Assembly: GCF_030731045.1 (NCBI RefSeq)
Contig: NZ_JAVALS010000001.1
Location: forward strand, 746,532-810,531
Direction: 5' to 3'
Length of the DNA: 64,000 bases
DNA from: Arthrobacter horti
GTDB lineage: Bacteria; Actinomycetota; Actinomycetes; Actinomycetales; Micrococcaceae
The notes below the pieces were generated by a model. The model searched no databases and was not told the DNA's origin. It worked only from the letters and a program-made list of their open reading frames with translations. This document shows positions 22,741-32,305 of the stretch, in pieces. The stretch's first letter is position 1. Every line of letters starts with the position of its first letter. A program made the translations under genes and the position numbers.

Positions 22741-24236
22741 AGTCGTCCGCTCCCTTCGTCACCGTGAGTGTCTTCGTGTGCTGAGGGGGACGCGGACGCC
22801 CCTGACGGTGTCCGTCCCCGTAATGCTATCCGATCGCCCAGATGGCGCAGCCCGACCCCGTTGGAGGACTTGAACAGGACCAGGTCGCCGGGCTTCAGTC
22901 CCTCGTCGAGGATCCGCTCGGCCTCTTCCAGGTCCTCCGCGAACAGTGCTTCGCTTCCCCAGGAGCCCTCGTTGATGGCCGAGATGTACAGGGCGCGGGC
23001 CTGCCGTCCGACCACCAGGAGCTGGTCGATGTTCAGCCGGACCACCTGAGTGCCCACCGCCGTGTGCTCACGGATGGACTCGTCACCCAGTTCGAGCATG
23101 GCGCCCAGGACGGCCCAGGTGCGGCGTTCGCGTCCCAGCTGCGCGAGCGTCTTCAGCGCGGCCCGCATGGACTCCGGGTTGGCATTGTAGGCGTCGTTGA
23201 TGACGGTCACACCGTCAGTGCGCTCGGTCCGTTCCATGCGCCAGCGGCTGGCCGCCTTCTGTTCGTTCAGGGAGGCCGCGATCGCCTCGGGTGCCACACC
23301 GGCCGCGAAGGCGGCGGCAGCGGCGGCGAGAAGGTTGTTGACGTGGTGCAGCCCGATGAGCCGGGATGCGATGGGGTGGGCGCTTCCGTCCGGGAAGACC
23401 AGGGTGAAGACCGGCTGTCCCGCGTCATCCAGGCTCACGTCCTCGGCACGGATGGCGGCCGCGGTGTCGCCGTCGGCGCTGAATCCCCACACGGGTGCCG
23501 TGGCGCGTTCCCGCATGGCGGCCACCCGCGCGTCGTCGGTGTTGAGGATGACCCTGCCGCCGGCCGGGATCGCCTCGGCCAGTTCGCCCTTGGCGATGGC
23601 GATGTTCTCCACTCCGCCGAATTCGCCGGCGTGTGCGGTTCCCACGCACAGGACCACCCCGATGGAGGGCCGCACCATGTCGGTCAGGTAGGTGATGTGC
23701 CCGATCCCGGTGGCGCCCATCTCGATCACGAGATAGCGGGTGTCCTCGGTGGCCTGGAAGACGGTCAGCGGGACGCCGACTTCGCCGTTGTAGGACCCTT
23801 GGGGGGCCACGGTGGGACCCTGCGTGGCGAGGATGCCGGCCAGGAGGTCCTTGGTGGTGGTCTTGCCGGCGGATCCGGTGATGCCGACCACGGTCAGCTC
23901 ACCGCCCTGCGCACGCCGGGCTTCACGGATGCGCTCGACGGCGGCCGCGGCCAGGGCGCCCATCGCCAGGATCGCGTCGGGGACGATCACGCTGGGGAAC
24001 GGCAGGCCGTCGGCGTCCAGGATCTGGCGCTCGCCCAGGGTGAGGACGGCGCCGGACTCGACGGCGGCGGCGATGAAGTCGTGCCCGTCGGCATGCTCGC
24101 CGGCCTTCGCCACGTACAGGGAACCCGCTGTCGCCTCACGGGAGTCCGTGACCACGGAGCTCGGGGAAAGATGCGGATTGGCGGCCAGCTCGCCGCCAGT
24201 GATCTGGGCGATTTCAGCCGCTGTGAAGTCAATCAT
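22737..24236 (-). CDS. murF: UDP-N-acetylmuramoyl-tripeptide--D-alanyl-D-alanine ligase
   Basis: Adds D-Ala-D-Ala to the UDP-MurNAc tripeptide. I use ATG 24236 ([20 protein letters not shown]), which matches the family N-terminus and lies 13 bases after the murE stop. The frame extends to 24317 inside murE. Motifs are [44 protein letters not shown] and [12 protein letters not shown]. The product has 499 residues. Confidence 0.95.
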   Translation of the reverse strand: MIDFTAAEIAQITGGELAANPHLSPSSVVTDSREATAGSLYVAKAGEHADGHDFIAAAVESGAVLTLGERQILDADGLPFPSVIVPDAILAMGALAAAAVERIREARRAQGGELTVVGITGSAGKTTTKDLLAGILATQGPTVAPQGSYNGEVGVPLTVFQATEDTRYLVIEMGATGIGHITYLTDMVRPSIGVVLCVGTAHAGEFGGVENIAIAKGELAEAIPAGGRVILNTDDARVAAMRERATAPVWGFSADGDTAAAIRAEDVSLDDAGQPVFTLVFPDGSAHPIASRLIGLHHVNNLLAAAAAAFAAGVAPEAIAASLNEQKAASRWRMERTERTDGVTVINDAYNANPESMRAALKTLAQLGRERRTWAVLGAMLELGDESIREHTAVGTQVVRLNIDQLLVVGRQARALYISAINEGSWGSEALFAEDLEEAERILDEGLKPGDLVLFKSSNGVGLRHLGDRIALRGRTPSGASASPSAHEDTHGDEGSGRL

Positions 24237-24249
24237 CTCGTCTGGAAGC

Positions 24250-25869
24250 CTAGTCGTTGCTCGTCGAAACACGGAATCCGCGCGCCGTGAGCGCGGTGCG
24301 GAGTTCCTCACGGTCATCGAGCGCGATGTTCACGCCCTTGACCTCCTGCCAGACCTCGTGCCCCCGGCCCGCCACCAGGATCGTGTCCCGCGGACCCGCC
24401 AGTTCCACGGCCCGCCGGATCGCCGCATCGCGGGGGAAGACCTCCTCCACCAGGCGGTCCGGATGGGCCGAATCCCGGGCCTCCTCGGCCCCGCGGAGCA
24501 CGGCGGCCCGGATGGCCGCGGCGTCCTCGTCGTGCGGGTCGTCGTCGGTGACGATGACGACGTCGGCGCCCGCCACTGCGGTGGCGCCCATGATGGGCCG
24601 TTTGCCGGCGTCGCGCTCCCCCGTGGCCCCGAAGACGACGATGACGCGCCCCTCGCCCTCCGGGCCGCGCACCGCCTCGAGGGCGCGTTCCAGCGCATCC
24701 GGGTTATGAGCGAAGTCCACGATGGCGCGCGGCTCGGTGGCGAGCAGCTGCATACGGCCGGGGACCTGGACCGACAGCGGCTCGCCCTCGGCGAACAGTG
24801 CCTCGAGGCCTTCCGGGCTCACACCGGATTCCAGCACCATGACCATCGCCAGGGCCGCGTTCGCGATGTTGAACTCACCGGGCAGCGGCACGTGGGCCGA
24901 GATCCGCTCCCCCGCGGGGCCCGCCAGGACGAAGTCGGAGCCGAGCGCTCCGTGGCTCGCGACGTCCTGTACGCGCCACTCAGCCTCCGCCGGTTCGCCG
25001 GGCAGAGCCAGCCGCGTGACCGGGATCCCGCTCGCCTGGGCGAACCGCCCGCCCCAGCCGCCGTCCACGATCACGACGCCGCGGCGGGCACGCCCGGGGG
25101 TGAAGAGCTGGGCTTTGACGGTGAAGTACTCCTCCATGCCGCCGTGCAGGTCCAGGTGGTCCTGAGTCAGATTGGTGAAGCCCACGACGTCGAACACGAC
25201 CCCGTCAACACGGTGGAATTCGAGGGCGTGGGAAGAGACCTCCATGGTCACCGCGCCGAGCCCGTGTTCCCTCATACGGGCCATCAGCGCCTGGACGTCG
25301 CTGGACTCGGGGGTGGTCAGGACGCTGGGGATGGCCTCATCGCCTGCGAGGATCTCGATGGTCCCGATCAGGCCCGGGACCGTGCCGAGGGCGCGCAGCA
25401 GGGCGTTGATGAAGTAGCTCGTGGTGGTCTTGCCGTTGGTCCCCGTGACGCCGAAGCGGCGAAGACCGTCGTCCGGCCCGTTGCCGTAGATGCGGGCGGC
25501 GAGGTCGCCGAGTACGGCGCGCGGTTCCCGGTGCACCAGCACGGGGAGATCATCGTCGGCGAGGAGGCGGGCACCTTCCGGGTCGGTGAGGACGGCGACG
25601 GCGCCCGCCGTGCGGGCCTGGGCGGCGAACTCCGCGCCGTGGCGGTGCGCACCCGGCAGTGCCGCGTACAGATCACCGGGCAGGATGGCCCGCGAGTCAT
25701 TGCTGATGCCGGACACCAGCACACCGGTCCCCCGGGACACGGAGGCTCCGAGCACGGCGCTCAGATCGGCCAGCGCGACGGCCGGTGGGGCCACGGGCCG
25801 GAAGGCCCGCGCCCTCGACGCCGGCCCGTCCGGGGACGTCACACCGCTGCTGGGTTGTTGCTCTGACAC
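24250..25869 (-). CDS. murE: UDP-N-acetylmuramoyl-tripeptide synthetase, probably L-lysine-adding
   Basis: Adds the third residue of the stem peptide. Start GTG 25869 (MSEQQPSSGVTSPDG) has TTTGGAG upstream, and the frame continues further upstream without conserved sequence. Motifs are [44 protein letters not shown] and DFAHNPDALE. The specificity motif near the C-terminus reads DDDPHDE where DAP-adding enzymes have DNPR. The Arg that holds the free end of DAP is therefore missing, and L-lysine is the likely substrate, as in Arthrobacter-type cell walls. Confidence 0.94.
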   Translation of the reverse strand: MSEQQPSSGVTSPDGPASRARAFRPVAPPAVALADLSAVLGASVSRGTGVLVSGISNDSRAILPGDLYAALPGAHRHGAEFAAQARTAGAVAVLTDPEGARLLADDDLPVLVHREPRAVLGDLAARIYGNGPDDGLRRFGVTGTNGKTTTSYFINALLRALGTVPGLIGTIEILAGDEAIPSVLTTPESSDVQALMARMREHGLGAVTMEVSSHALEFHRVDGVVFDVVGFTNLTQDHLDLHGGMEEYFTVKAQLFTPGRARRGVVIVDGGWGGRFAQASGIPVTRLALPGEPAEAEWRVQDVASHGALGSDFVLAGPAGERISAHVPLPGEFNIANAALAMVMVLESGVSPEGLEALFAEGEPLSVQVPGRMQLLATEPRAIVDFAHNPDALERALEAVRGPEGEGRVIVVFGATGERDAGKRPIMGATAVAGADVVIVTDDDPHDEDAAAIRAAVLRGAEEARDSAHPDRLVEEVFPRDAAIRRAVELAGPRDTILVAGRGHEVWQEVKGVNIALDDREELRTALTARGFRVSTSND

Positions 25870-25933
25870 GCTCTGCTCCAAATGACTGCTGCTGGCTGAA
25901 TGGGGGTGGTCCGGACAGGCCGGCCCACGGGGT

Positions 25934-27754
25934 TCACTTCTGGGTGCCGTCGGATCCGCCAGGGCCGTACTGGTCCAGGTGAACCGGCGCACCGGTGGAG
26001 GGGGCCACGTTGTTCATGCGCAGGGCCTGGCCCATGATGTCGCGGAACAAATCGGCACCGTCGATGCCCATGATGTTCGTCTTGGGGCGCTGGATCAGCA
26101 CCTCGACCACGTATTTCGGATCGTCCATGGGGGCCATACCGACGATCGAGGCGGTGTAGCCGCAGTAGCCCGCCTGCCCGTTGTCGCACGGTGACTGCGA
26201 GGTGCCGGTCTTGGCGCCCACCCGGTAGCCCGCGATCTGGGCGTCCTTCCACTCACCGGCGGTCACGACGCTCTCCAGCATGTCCTTGGTCTTCTGGGCG
26301 GTCTCGGGCGAAAGGACCCGGCGGACCTCCGTCACCGGCGTCTTCTGCACCTTGCCGTCCGGGCCGATGTAGGCGTCGATCAGTCGGGGCTTGAGCAGGA
26401 CGCCGTCATTGGCGATGCTCTGGTAGGCCATGACGGTCTGCAGCACCGACTGGGACACACCCTGGCCGAAGAGCACCGTGTACTCCTGACGGCCGTCCCA
26501 CTTGTCCGGCGTGGTCAGAATGCCCTGGGAAACACCGGGCAGCGGGATGTCCGGCGCCTCGCCGATGCCGAATTTCTTGAGCCAGTCGTAGCGCTCCTGC
26601 TTGGTCAAACGCTGTCCGGCCATGACGGTTCCGGTGTTCAGGGAGTAGCCCAGGATGCCGGCGAGGGTGCGGTTGAAGGCGGGGTGGTCGAAGGAGTCGC
26701 CGAAGGTCTGACCGTTGACCGTGTACTCGTTGGGGATGTGGAACTGCTCCTGGGGCGTGGACTTGCCCTCCTCTACGAGAGCGGCGGCCACCAGGGTCTT
26801 CTCCACCGAGCCGGGCTCCACGGCCGCCTGGACGGCACGGACCCCGAGGTCTTGCGCCGCAGAGCCGCCCGGGTTGTTGGGATCCGGCGCGTTCGAGTCC
26901 GCCATGGCCACGATGTTCCCCGTGCCGACCTCGGCGACGACGGCGATGCCGTACTCCGCCCCGGTGCTCTTCACCCGGGTCTGGATGACCTGCTGCGCGT
27001 AGTACTGCAGGTCCCGGTTGATGGTCAGGCGGACGGTCTGCCCGTTCTGGGCGGCCGTGACCTTGTCCGGAGCCTGAGGGATCACCAGGCCGTCGGCGCC
27101 CATCTCGAAGCTCCGGCTGCCGTCGGTGCCCTGGAGCAGCTTGTCCTGGGTCTGCTCGATGCCGCCCACACCGGTGGTGCCGTCCTGAAGATATCCCACG
27201 ATCCCGCCGGCGACCGAGCCGTCCGGGTACACCCGCTGGCTGGTGCCCTGAGTGACCACGCCGGGGACGTTCAGGGCGGTGATCTGATCCGCGACGTCGG
27301 GCTTCACGCCCTTCGCCAGAAGGCTGTACTTCGATGTTCCCGTGGCCGCCGCCTTGACGGCGTTGAAGTCCTGCTTGAGGAGGGCGGCGAGTTCCTTGAG
27401 CCCCTGATCGCGACTGACCTCGACCACACGGGTGGGGTCCTTGGGGTCGCGCCGCTCAAAGGTGTCCGCCGGAGTGTTCGTGCTGGGGTCGATCACCACG
27501 TTGTAGCGGATGATCGAGTTCGCCAGGACGTTGCCGTTGATGTCTTCGATGGCGCCGCGCTGCGCGGGCAGGGTCACGGTCTTCGCCCGCAGGCTCTCCG
27601 CCTTGGCCGCCAGATCTCCGATATCAAACCCCTGGATCAGGATGAGCTTCCCGCCCACCACCAGGAGCAGCGTCAGCATGACGCCCAGGCCGATCCGCAG
27701 CCGCTTCCGGACCCTCGTGGCGCCGCCCTTGCGATTGTTTCTGCCGGTGCTCAC
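25934..27754 (-). CDS. ftsI: Septal penicillin-binding protein, class B transpeptidase (FtsI/PbpB)
   Basis: Cross-links septal peptidoglycan together with FtsW. The 606-residue protein has a basic cytoplasmic tail, one membrane anchor (residues 21-42), a PBP dimerisation domain (about 55-220) and the transpeptidase domain. The active-site triads are SVEK at 316-319 (nucleophile Ser316), SLN at 371-373 and KTG at 515-517. No PASTA domain is present at the C-terminus. It starts with GTG 27754 and lies 54 bases after ftsL and 64 bases before murE. Confidence 0.96.
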   Translation of the reverse strand: MSTGRNNRKGGATRVRKRLRIGLGVMLTLLLVVGGKLILIQGFDIGDLAAKAESLRAKTVTLPAQRGAIEDINGNVLANSIIRYNVVIDPSTNTPADTFERRDPKDPTRVVEVSRDQGLKELAALLKQDFNAVKAAATGTSKYSLLAKGVKPDVADQITALNVPGVVTQGTSQRVYPDGSVAGGIVGYLQDGTTGVGGIEQTQDKLLQGTDGSRSFEMGADGLVIPQAPDKVTAAQNGQTVRLTINRDLQYYAQQVIQTRVKSTGAEYGIAVVAEVGTGNIVAMADSNAPDPNNPGGSAAQDLGVRAVQAAVEPGSVEKTLVAAALVEEGKSTPQEQFHIPNEYTVNGQTFGDSFDHPAFNRTLAGILGYSLNTGTVMAGQRLTKQERYDWLKKFGIGEAPDIPLPGVSQGILTTPDKWDGRQEYTVLFGQGVSQSVLQTVMAYQSIANDGVLLKPRLIDAYIGPDGKVQKTPVTEVRRVLSPETAQKTKDMLESVVTAGEWKDAQIAGYRVGAKTGTSQSPCDNGQAGYCGYTASIVGMAPMDDPKYVVEVLIQRPKTNIMGIDGADLFRDIMGQALRMNNVAPSTGAPVHLDQYGPGGSDGTQK

Positions 27755-27808
27755 CGCGCCTCGCCTTCCGTTGGCCTACATGGGGTTGCAGGCCGCTGCC
27801 TGTCTCAC

Positions 27809-28441
27809 TCAGTTGCCCGGCGTCCTCTGCGCGGGTGCAGGGACGGAGCCTCCGTTCAATTGAACCTTAGGAACCTCGGGAGCAGCGGGAGCCACGGGCT
27901 TGGTCTTCGTCTCAGGAGCCTGAGCCTGGCCCGGTTGCTGGTCGGGAAGGGCCGTGACGACACTCAGCTGGCCGGCGATCTCCGGCGCGGCGATCTGAAC
28001 CAGGCCGGACTTCGGGTCCTTGACCGCGGCCACGGCCTTGCCGGTGACCGTCAGATTGTCCAGATCGATCTGGCCCTGCCCGGCGGACGGGACCATGCCG
28101 AGGGCTCCGGCCTTGGCGGCCAGATTCTGGGGAGCGCTGAAGTTCTGGACCTGCTGGGTGAGTTCCTGGTTGGACTTGCTCAGCGAGGACTGCTGGGCCT
28201 TCAGGTTCACGATCGCGTACTGCCCCTCGGAGAGCTGGATGTTCAGGGTGAGCACCCCGACCAGAGCGGCGGCGAGCACGGTGAAGCAGGAGATCACGAA
28301 CATCAGCGAACGACGGCGCGGCGCGGCGGGCACGACGACGAGCGGCGTGCGTCTGCGCTCCTTGGCAGGGGCGGGCGCCGCCAGTTTGCGGGCCGTGTTG
28401 CCGATGGAGCTGGCCGTCATGCGGTTGTTCACTGAGCTCAT
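27809..28441 (-). CDS. ftsL: FtsL-like bitopic division protein (septum formation initiator family)
   Basis: The position between rsmH and ftsI and the layout identify this as FtsL. It has a cytoplasmic basic N-terminus of about 45 residues, one membrane helix at residues 46-67 ([21 protein letters not shown]), then a short leucine-zipper-like coiled coil ([20 protein letters not shown]) and a Pro/Ala/Lys-rich C-terminal tail. FtsL should pair with an FtsB-type protein and FtsQ to activate FtsWI. ATG 28441 overlaps the rsmH stop (ATGA). FtsL sequences diverge fast, so the call rests partly on synteny. Confidence 0.85.
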   Translation of the reverse strand: MSSVNNRMTASSIGNTARKLAAPAPAKERRRTPLVVVPAAPRRRSLMFVISCFTVLAAALVGVLTLNIQLSEGQYAIVNLKAQQSSLSKSNQELTQQVQNFSAPQNLAAKAGALGMVPSAGQGQIDLDNLTVTGKAVAAVKDPKSGLVQIAAPEIAGQLSVVTALPDQQPGQAQAPETKTKPVAPAAPEVPKVQLNGGSVPAPAQRTPGN

Positions 28442-29436
28442 GCCGTCCTCCTGGTCCTGATGCGCTCGGCCGCCCGGAGACGGGCCGATGCTGCACGGGG
28501 GTTTTCCGCGATCTCCTGCTCGGTGGGCTGTTCGGTGCCCTTGGTGATGGTCTTCAGTTCCGCCTTGTGCTCCTCGAGTTCCACGGGGAATCCGGGAGGG
28601 GCCGACGATGTCGAGGCCGCCTGGAACACCTTCTTGACGATCTTGTCCTCCAGCGAGTGGTAGGACATGACGACGGCACGGCCCCCGAGGGCCAGAGCGT
28701 CGACGGCGGCCGGGACGGCTCGCTGGAGCACGTCGAGTTCCTCGTTCACCTCGATACGGAGCGCCTGGAACGTCCGCTTGGCCGGGTGCCCGCCTGTGCG
28801 GGCCGCTGCCGCAGGCACGACGGCGCGAATGGCGTCGACGAGTTCTCCCGTGGTGCGCAACGGCGACTGCTCCCGGCGTGTCACGATGCTCCGGGCGATC
28901 CGGCCGGCGAACTTCTCCTCGCCCCAGGAGCGGATGATCCGGACCAGGTCCTGCTCCTCGTAGTCATTGACCACATCGGCCGCGGTCTGCCCGCGGCTGG
29001 TGTCCATGCGCATGTCCAGCGGGGCGTCATAGGAGTAGGCGAAGCCCCGGTCCCGTTCGTCGAGCTGGAGGGAGGAGACGCCGAGGTCCATGAGGACGCC
29101 ATGGACACGCTCGATGCCGAGATCTTCCAGGACATCGGGGATCTCGTCGTAGACGGCGTGGACCAGACTGGTGCGTCCCGTGAAGGGGTTCAGCCGTTCT
29201 CCGGCCAGGGCCAGCGCCTCCTCATCACGGTCGATGCCGATCAGGTGAAGGTCCGCGTGACGCTGCAGCATGGCTTCCGAATGACCGCCCATGCCGAGAG
29301 TGGCATCGATGACGACGGGTTGCTCACCCCGCTCCCTGGCGGCTTCGAAGCCGGGAGCAAGGAGCATCAGACAACGTTCTTTGAGTACAGGGATGTGACG
29401 TTCGGAGGTGGGCCGGGACCCGCTCATCTCCGCCAT
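28438..29436 (-). CDS. rsmH: 16S rRNA (cytosine-1402 N4) methyltransferase
   Basis: SAM-dependent methyltransferase (MraW) modifying C1402 of 16S rRNA. Start ATG 29436 ([20 protein letters not shown]) has AGGAGAGCAC upstream. The frame runs 26 codons further upstream without conserved sequence. Motifs are [27 protein letters not shown] (SAM loop), [40 protein letters not shown] and [13 protein letters not shown]. It is coupled to ftsL. Confidence 0.96.
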   Translation of the reverse strand: MAEMSGSRPTSERHIPVLKERCLMLLAPGFEAARERGEQPVVIDATLGMGGHSEAMLQRHADLHLIGIDRDEEALALAGERLNPFTGRTSLVHAVYDEIPDVLEDLGIERVHGVLMDLGVSSLQLDERDRGFAYSYDAPLDMRMDTSRGQTAADVVNDYEEQDLVRIIRSWGEEKFAGRIARSIVTRREQSPLRTTGELVDAIRAVVPAAAARTGGHPAKRTFQALRIEVNEELDVLQRAVPAAVDALALGGRAVVMSYHSLEDKIVKKVFQAASTSSAPPGFPVELEEHKAELKTITKGTEQPTEQEIAENPRAASARLRAAERIRTRRTA

Positions 29437-29614
29437 GTGCTCTCCTGCCGTGGTGGTGGTGCCGCTTGCGTTCGTGCCCTGCCGATGCGCCGAATCCTGT
29501 GACGGGATCCCCATCCGCGCCGCGGGCCGTCTGCCTGGCTCCGGGGAAGGTGAGCCAGGACGAGCAGCCTTGGGCGGCTGGAGATCTCATCCAGGATGCG
29601 TTCCGGTCCCTTCG

Positions 29615-30046
29615 TCAGAAGAGTCCGGGGATCGCATCTTCATCCGTTGCGGAGAAGGAGTTCTCCTGCTCCACGAGGTAGTCGTTCCAAGCCTGGGCGT
29701 CCCAGATCTCGGCCCTGGTCCCTGCACCGATGACGGCGAGTTCCCGGTCGAGTCCCGCGTAGGCCCTCAGGGCCGGCGGAATGGTCACCCGCCCCTGCTT
29801 GTCCGGCACCTCATCAGAGGCCCCAGACAGAAAGACGCGCATGTAATCGCGGGCCTGCCTGCTGGACAACGGTGCCTGCCGCATCTGCTCGTGAATACGT
29901 TCGAATTCCTTCTGACTGAAGACGTAGATGCAACGCTCCTGGCCCCTCGTCAGGACCAGCCCATCGGCCAGTTCCTCACGGAACTTGGCCGGAAGGATGA
30001 TGCGGCCTTTTTCGTCCAGACGTGGTGAGTGAGTTCCAAGGAACAC
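29615..30046 (-). CDS. mraZ: Transcriptional regulator MraZ
   Basis: AbrB-fold DNA-binding protein that represses its own dcw promoter. Start GTG 30044-30046 ([20 protein letters not shown]) agrees with the family N-terminus. The frame upstream runs into the promoter repeats. Two MraZ/AbrB repeats are visible: [14 protein letters not shown] near the N-terminus and [19 protein letters not shown] in the C-terminal half. Length is 143 residues, as usual. First gene of the dcw cluster, with 178 bases to rsmH. Confidence 0.95.
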   Translation of the reverse strand: MFLGTHSPRLDEKGRIILPAKFREELADGLVLTRGQERCIYVFSQKEFERIHEQMRQAPLSSRQARDYMRVFLSGASDEVPDKQGRVTIPPALRAYAGLDRELAVIGAGTRAEIWDAQAWNDYLVEQENSFSATDEDAIPGLF

Positions 30047-30093
30047 CGCCTCACCGCCGATCAGTCGAAAGCCGCCGTCTACCCCTAGCGCCG

Positions 30094-30143
30094 CCACTAC
30101 CCTCTTGCTGGCTCCACTCTACTCCACTTCGCTCCCCGGTCAA
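30094..30143 (-). promoter_or_regulatory. mraZ: mraZ/dcw promoter overlapping MraZ-type repeats
   Basis: On the minus strand, -35 TTGACC (30138-30143), 16-base spacer, -10 TAGAGT (30116-30121). AGTGGAG occurs twice exactly 10 bp apart (30112-30118, 30122-30128), with a further AGTGG at 30094-30098. Phased TGG-containing repeats over the promoter are the known MraZ binding pattern. Confidence 0.6.
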
Positions 30144-30377
30144 CACGGACTCCTATTTCATCCAGCGTGTTGCCAATCACGATTCCTTGCCAGCACTGGG
30201 AACCGGGCGTGTGGTGAAAAGTGGAGGGACTTTTCCGCCCCGGCGCGCATGACGGCCCCGGATCGGGGCCCGACGCGTCAGTCACGCGCCTGAAACACCT
30301 GCCGGACCGGCACAGGGAGGGAAGTGGAGAGTCCCATGGAGCAACGGTGGAGGGCACACAGGGGACGCCAGGGCACG

Positions 30378-30405
30378 AAAAAGGAGCCCGCCGACAGCAG
30401 GCTCC
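30378..30405 (-). terminator. Terminator of the DUF3040 gene
   Basis: On the minus strand a GGAGCC/GGCTCC stem (30400-30405 with 30383-30388) is followed by five T. It lies 67 bases after the stop and is one of few hairpins here with a real T run. Confidence 0.65.
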
Positions 30406-30471
30406 TCGGAACTCCGGACAGGCGTCCGGAGGGGCCGCGGCCGAGCCGCGGCGGTACGTCTCAGCGCCGGG

Positions 30472-30840
30472 TCATGAATCGTCCCGGCGGCGTTGCTCCC
30501 AGCGCTGTTCCAGATCCTCCATGAAACCCGACTTCGAGCGGGATGAACGCTCCTTGCCTGAACCCTTCGGGGCCGGCCCCTTCGCCTTGCCTGTTGCGAA
30601 GTAGACTCCTGCGCCCATGGCGAGGAACCCGAGTACGCCCAGCGGGATGTTGTTCAGTGTCACACCGAGAAGAAGGACCAGGATTCCCGCCACCACGGCG
30701 AACACACCGATGAGGACCCTCTTGGTGGACCAGCGGCGAGCACCGCCCTGCTCCATCTGGCTGGCGAATTTGGGGTCGTCTTCATGCAACTGGCGCTCAA
30801 GCTGTTCCAGCAGCCTCTGTTCATGCTCTGAGAGCGGCAT
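30472..30840 (-). CDS. DUF3040 membrane protein
   Basis: Starts MPLSEHEQRLLEQLERQLHEDDPKFA in the usual DUF3040 manner. Two adjacent hydrophobic segments follow (VLIGVFAVVAGILVLLLGVTL and IPLGVLGFLAMGAGVYFATG), then a basic tail ending EQRWEQRRRDDS. Function unknown. Its place next to mraZ matches Rv2169c in mycobacteria. I chose ATG 30840, which has GAGGAGGTCGAC upstream, over a 50-codon upstream extension that runs through the promoter region. Confidence 0.88.
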   Translation of the reverse strand: MPLSEHEQRLLEQLERQLHEDDPKFASQMEQGGARRWSTKRVLIGVFAVVAGILVLLLGVTLNNIPLGVLGFLAMGAGVYFATGKAKGPAPKGSGKERSSRSKSGFMEDLEQRWEQRRRDDS

Positions 30841-30932
30841 GTCGACCTCCTCTTCTCCGGCGCCGGCGCTGATTCCGGCACCCCACTGTCCCTCCAACGA
30901 TCTCCCTGGGAGGGAAGTTCCTTCTCCATATA

Positions 30933-30961
30933 ATTTTAGGCCTCTGCGGCCACTGGTGAAA
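30933..30961 (-). promoter_or_regulatory. Promoter of the DUF3040 gene
   Basis: Minus strand: TTTCAC (30956-30961), 17-base spacer, TAAAAT (30933-30938), about 90 bases before the start codon, in a locally AT-rich patch. Confidence 0.5.
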
Positions 30962-30986
30962 GTGGATCGGCCACCGTCCGGCGCGC

Positions 30987-32204
30987 TCACAGGGAGCTTT
31001 GATCTTGACCCGGCGGCCTGGGTGGTTTCAAGAGCCGCGCCGGGGTGAGCCCGGCGGATCCGAACTTGCCACGGACCTCATCCAGACTCCGCTCCACCAG
31101 CCGCTGGTTCTCCTCGGTCCGGTCCAGACTCAGCTGCACGGCACCGGCCGACGGTTCGAGATGTTCCGCCCGGACGCCTACCAGCCGCACGGCCTGCGGC
31201 AGCGGCCCGACGGCCGCCAGCAGATGGCGCGAAATGTCATAGAGCCGTGCCGCCGAGTCGGTCGGGAAGTCGAGTCTCCGGCTCCGGTTGATGGTGCCGA
31301 AGTCCGCATAGCGGAGTTTCAATGCGACGCTCTGCGCCGACATCCCGGAACTGCGGAGGCGCTGACCCACCCGGTGGGACAGCGAAAGCAGTGCGCGGTG
31401 AAGCGATTCCGCGTCCCGCACGTCCTCTCTGAACGTCGTCTCGGCGCTCATGCTCTTGTCCACACGTTCCGGAGTCACCTTCCTGGGGTCCCTCCCCCAG
31501 GCGAGGTCATGGATGTGGCGTCCCATCGCACCAAAGGACTTGAGCAGCACGGGGAGCGGTGTCGCCGCGACGTCCGCCACCGTGCTGATCCCCAGCCGGG
31601 CCAGCTGCTGCTGGGACTTGCCGCCCACGCCCCACAGTGCGTTCACGGGAAGGGCGTGAAGGTACTCCAGGGCCTCCCCCGGCTCGATGACCAGCAGCCC
31701 GTCCGGCTTGGACCGCGTGGAGGCGATCTTCGCCAGGAACTTGGTGCCCGCAATACCGACGGAAGCCGGGACACCCAGCCGTGCCCGCACGGTCGCCCTG
31801 ATGTCCCGGGCGATCTCCACCGGGCTTCCCAGGCGTCGCAAGGCGCCCGAGACGTCCAGGAAGGCCTCGTCGACGCTCAGCTGTTCCACGGCGTCCGTGT
31901 ATGAGCGGAAGACCTCCATCAGCTCGGACGACACCTGGTAGTACAGCTCGTGGCGGGGGCGCACCACCACTGCCTGAGGGCAGCGGGCATGGGCCTGGGA
32001 CATCGGCATCGCGGACCGCACCCCGTACGCCCGGGCCTCGTAGGACGCGGAAAGCACCACGGACCGCTCGGCCGGCACCCCGACGATCACCGGCCGGCCA
32101 AGGAGGGACGGGTCCTCCCGTTGCTCGACCGAGACGAAGAACGCGTCCATGTCCACGTGGAGGATGCTGCACCGCCTCCAGCGTTCCAGCTCCTCACGCT
32201 CCAT
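30987..32204 (-). CDS. dinB: DNA polymerase IV (Y family)
   Basis: Error-prone translesion polymerase. I start at ATG 32204 (MEREELERWRRCSILHVDMD), giving 405 residues. The frame extends about 100 codons upstream with low-complexity Gly/Arg sequence overlapping the divergent gene, which I reject. Motifs are SILHVDMDAFFVSVEQ with the first catalytic Asp, YEARAYGVRSAMP, VEQLSVDEAFLDVSG with the second acidic pair, ASVGIAGTKFLAKIAS, and the little-finger region. Whether the extreme C-terminus binds the beta clamp was not resolved. Start choice between 32204 and 32213 is open. Confidence 0.92.
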   Translation of the reverse strand: MEREELERWRRCSILHVDMDAFFVSVEQREDPSLLGRPVIVGVPAERSVVLSASYEARAYGVRSAMPMSQAHARCPQAVVVRPRHELYYQVSSELMEVFRSYTDAVEQLSVDEAFLDVSGALRRLGSPVEIARDIRATVRARLGVPASVGIAGTKFLAKIASTRSKPDGLLVIEPGEALEYLHALPVNALWGVGGKSQQQLARLGISTVADVAATPLPVLLKSFGAMGRHIHDLAWGRDPRKVTPERVDKSMSAETTFREDVRDAESLHRALLSLSHRVGQRLRSSGMSAQSVALKLRYADFGTINRSRRLDFPTDSAARLYDISRHLLAAVGPLPQAVRLVGVRAEHLEPSAGAVQLSLDRTEENQRLVERSLDEVRGKFGSAGLTPARLLKPPRPPGQDQSSL

Positions 32205-32211
32205 GCTCACC

Positions 32212-32217
32212 ATGCTA
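32212..32217 (-). promoter_or_regulatory. -10 element for dinB, leaderless type
   Basis: TAGCAT on the minus strand ends seven bases before ATG 32204. It overlaps the alternative start ATG 32213, which favours the inner start. Confidence 0.4.
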
Positions 32218-32247
32218 TCCACGGGCGGTGCCATCGTGACCGCCCCA

Positions 32248-32253
32248 TAAGAT
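32248..32253 (+). promoter_or_regulatory. -10 element for the lipoprotein gene
   Basis: TAAGAT lies about 52 bases before the TTG start with its AAGGAG site. The in-frame ATG at 32252 is inside this box and so is probably not used. Confidence 0.45.
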
Positions 32254-32305
32254 GGAAGTGCGCCACCGGAGCCGGCGCCACCTGTCCCTGAGCAAGGAGC
32301 ACCGA

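Larger units (their letters stand above)
30047..30471. other. 425-base intergenic region between mraZ and the DUF3040 gene
   Basis: No convincing gene. It holds the mraZ promoter with phased MraZ boxes (about 30094-30143) at the left and a terminator for the DUF3040 gene (30378-30405) at the right. I searched by eye for an RNase P RNA or other structured RNA and did not find its conserved cores. The roughly 230 bases between the two sites show nothing recognisable. Confidence 0.6.

Noticed and set aside
30047-30471. Possible RNase P RNA or other structured RNA
   Set aside because: The conserved RNase P core sequences were not found on either strand.
30929-30934. Plus-strand TATAAT in the DUF3040/dinB gap
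   Set aside because: No plus-strand gene follows. The AT-rich patch is better explained by the minus-strand promoter of the DUF3040 gene.
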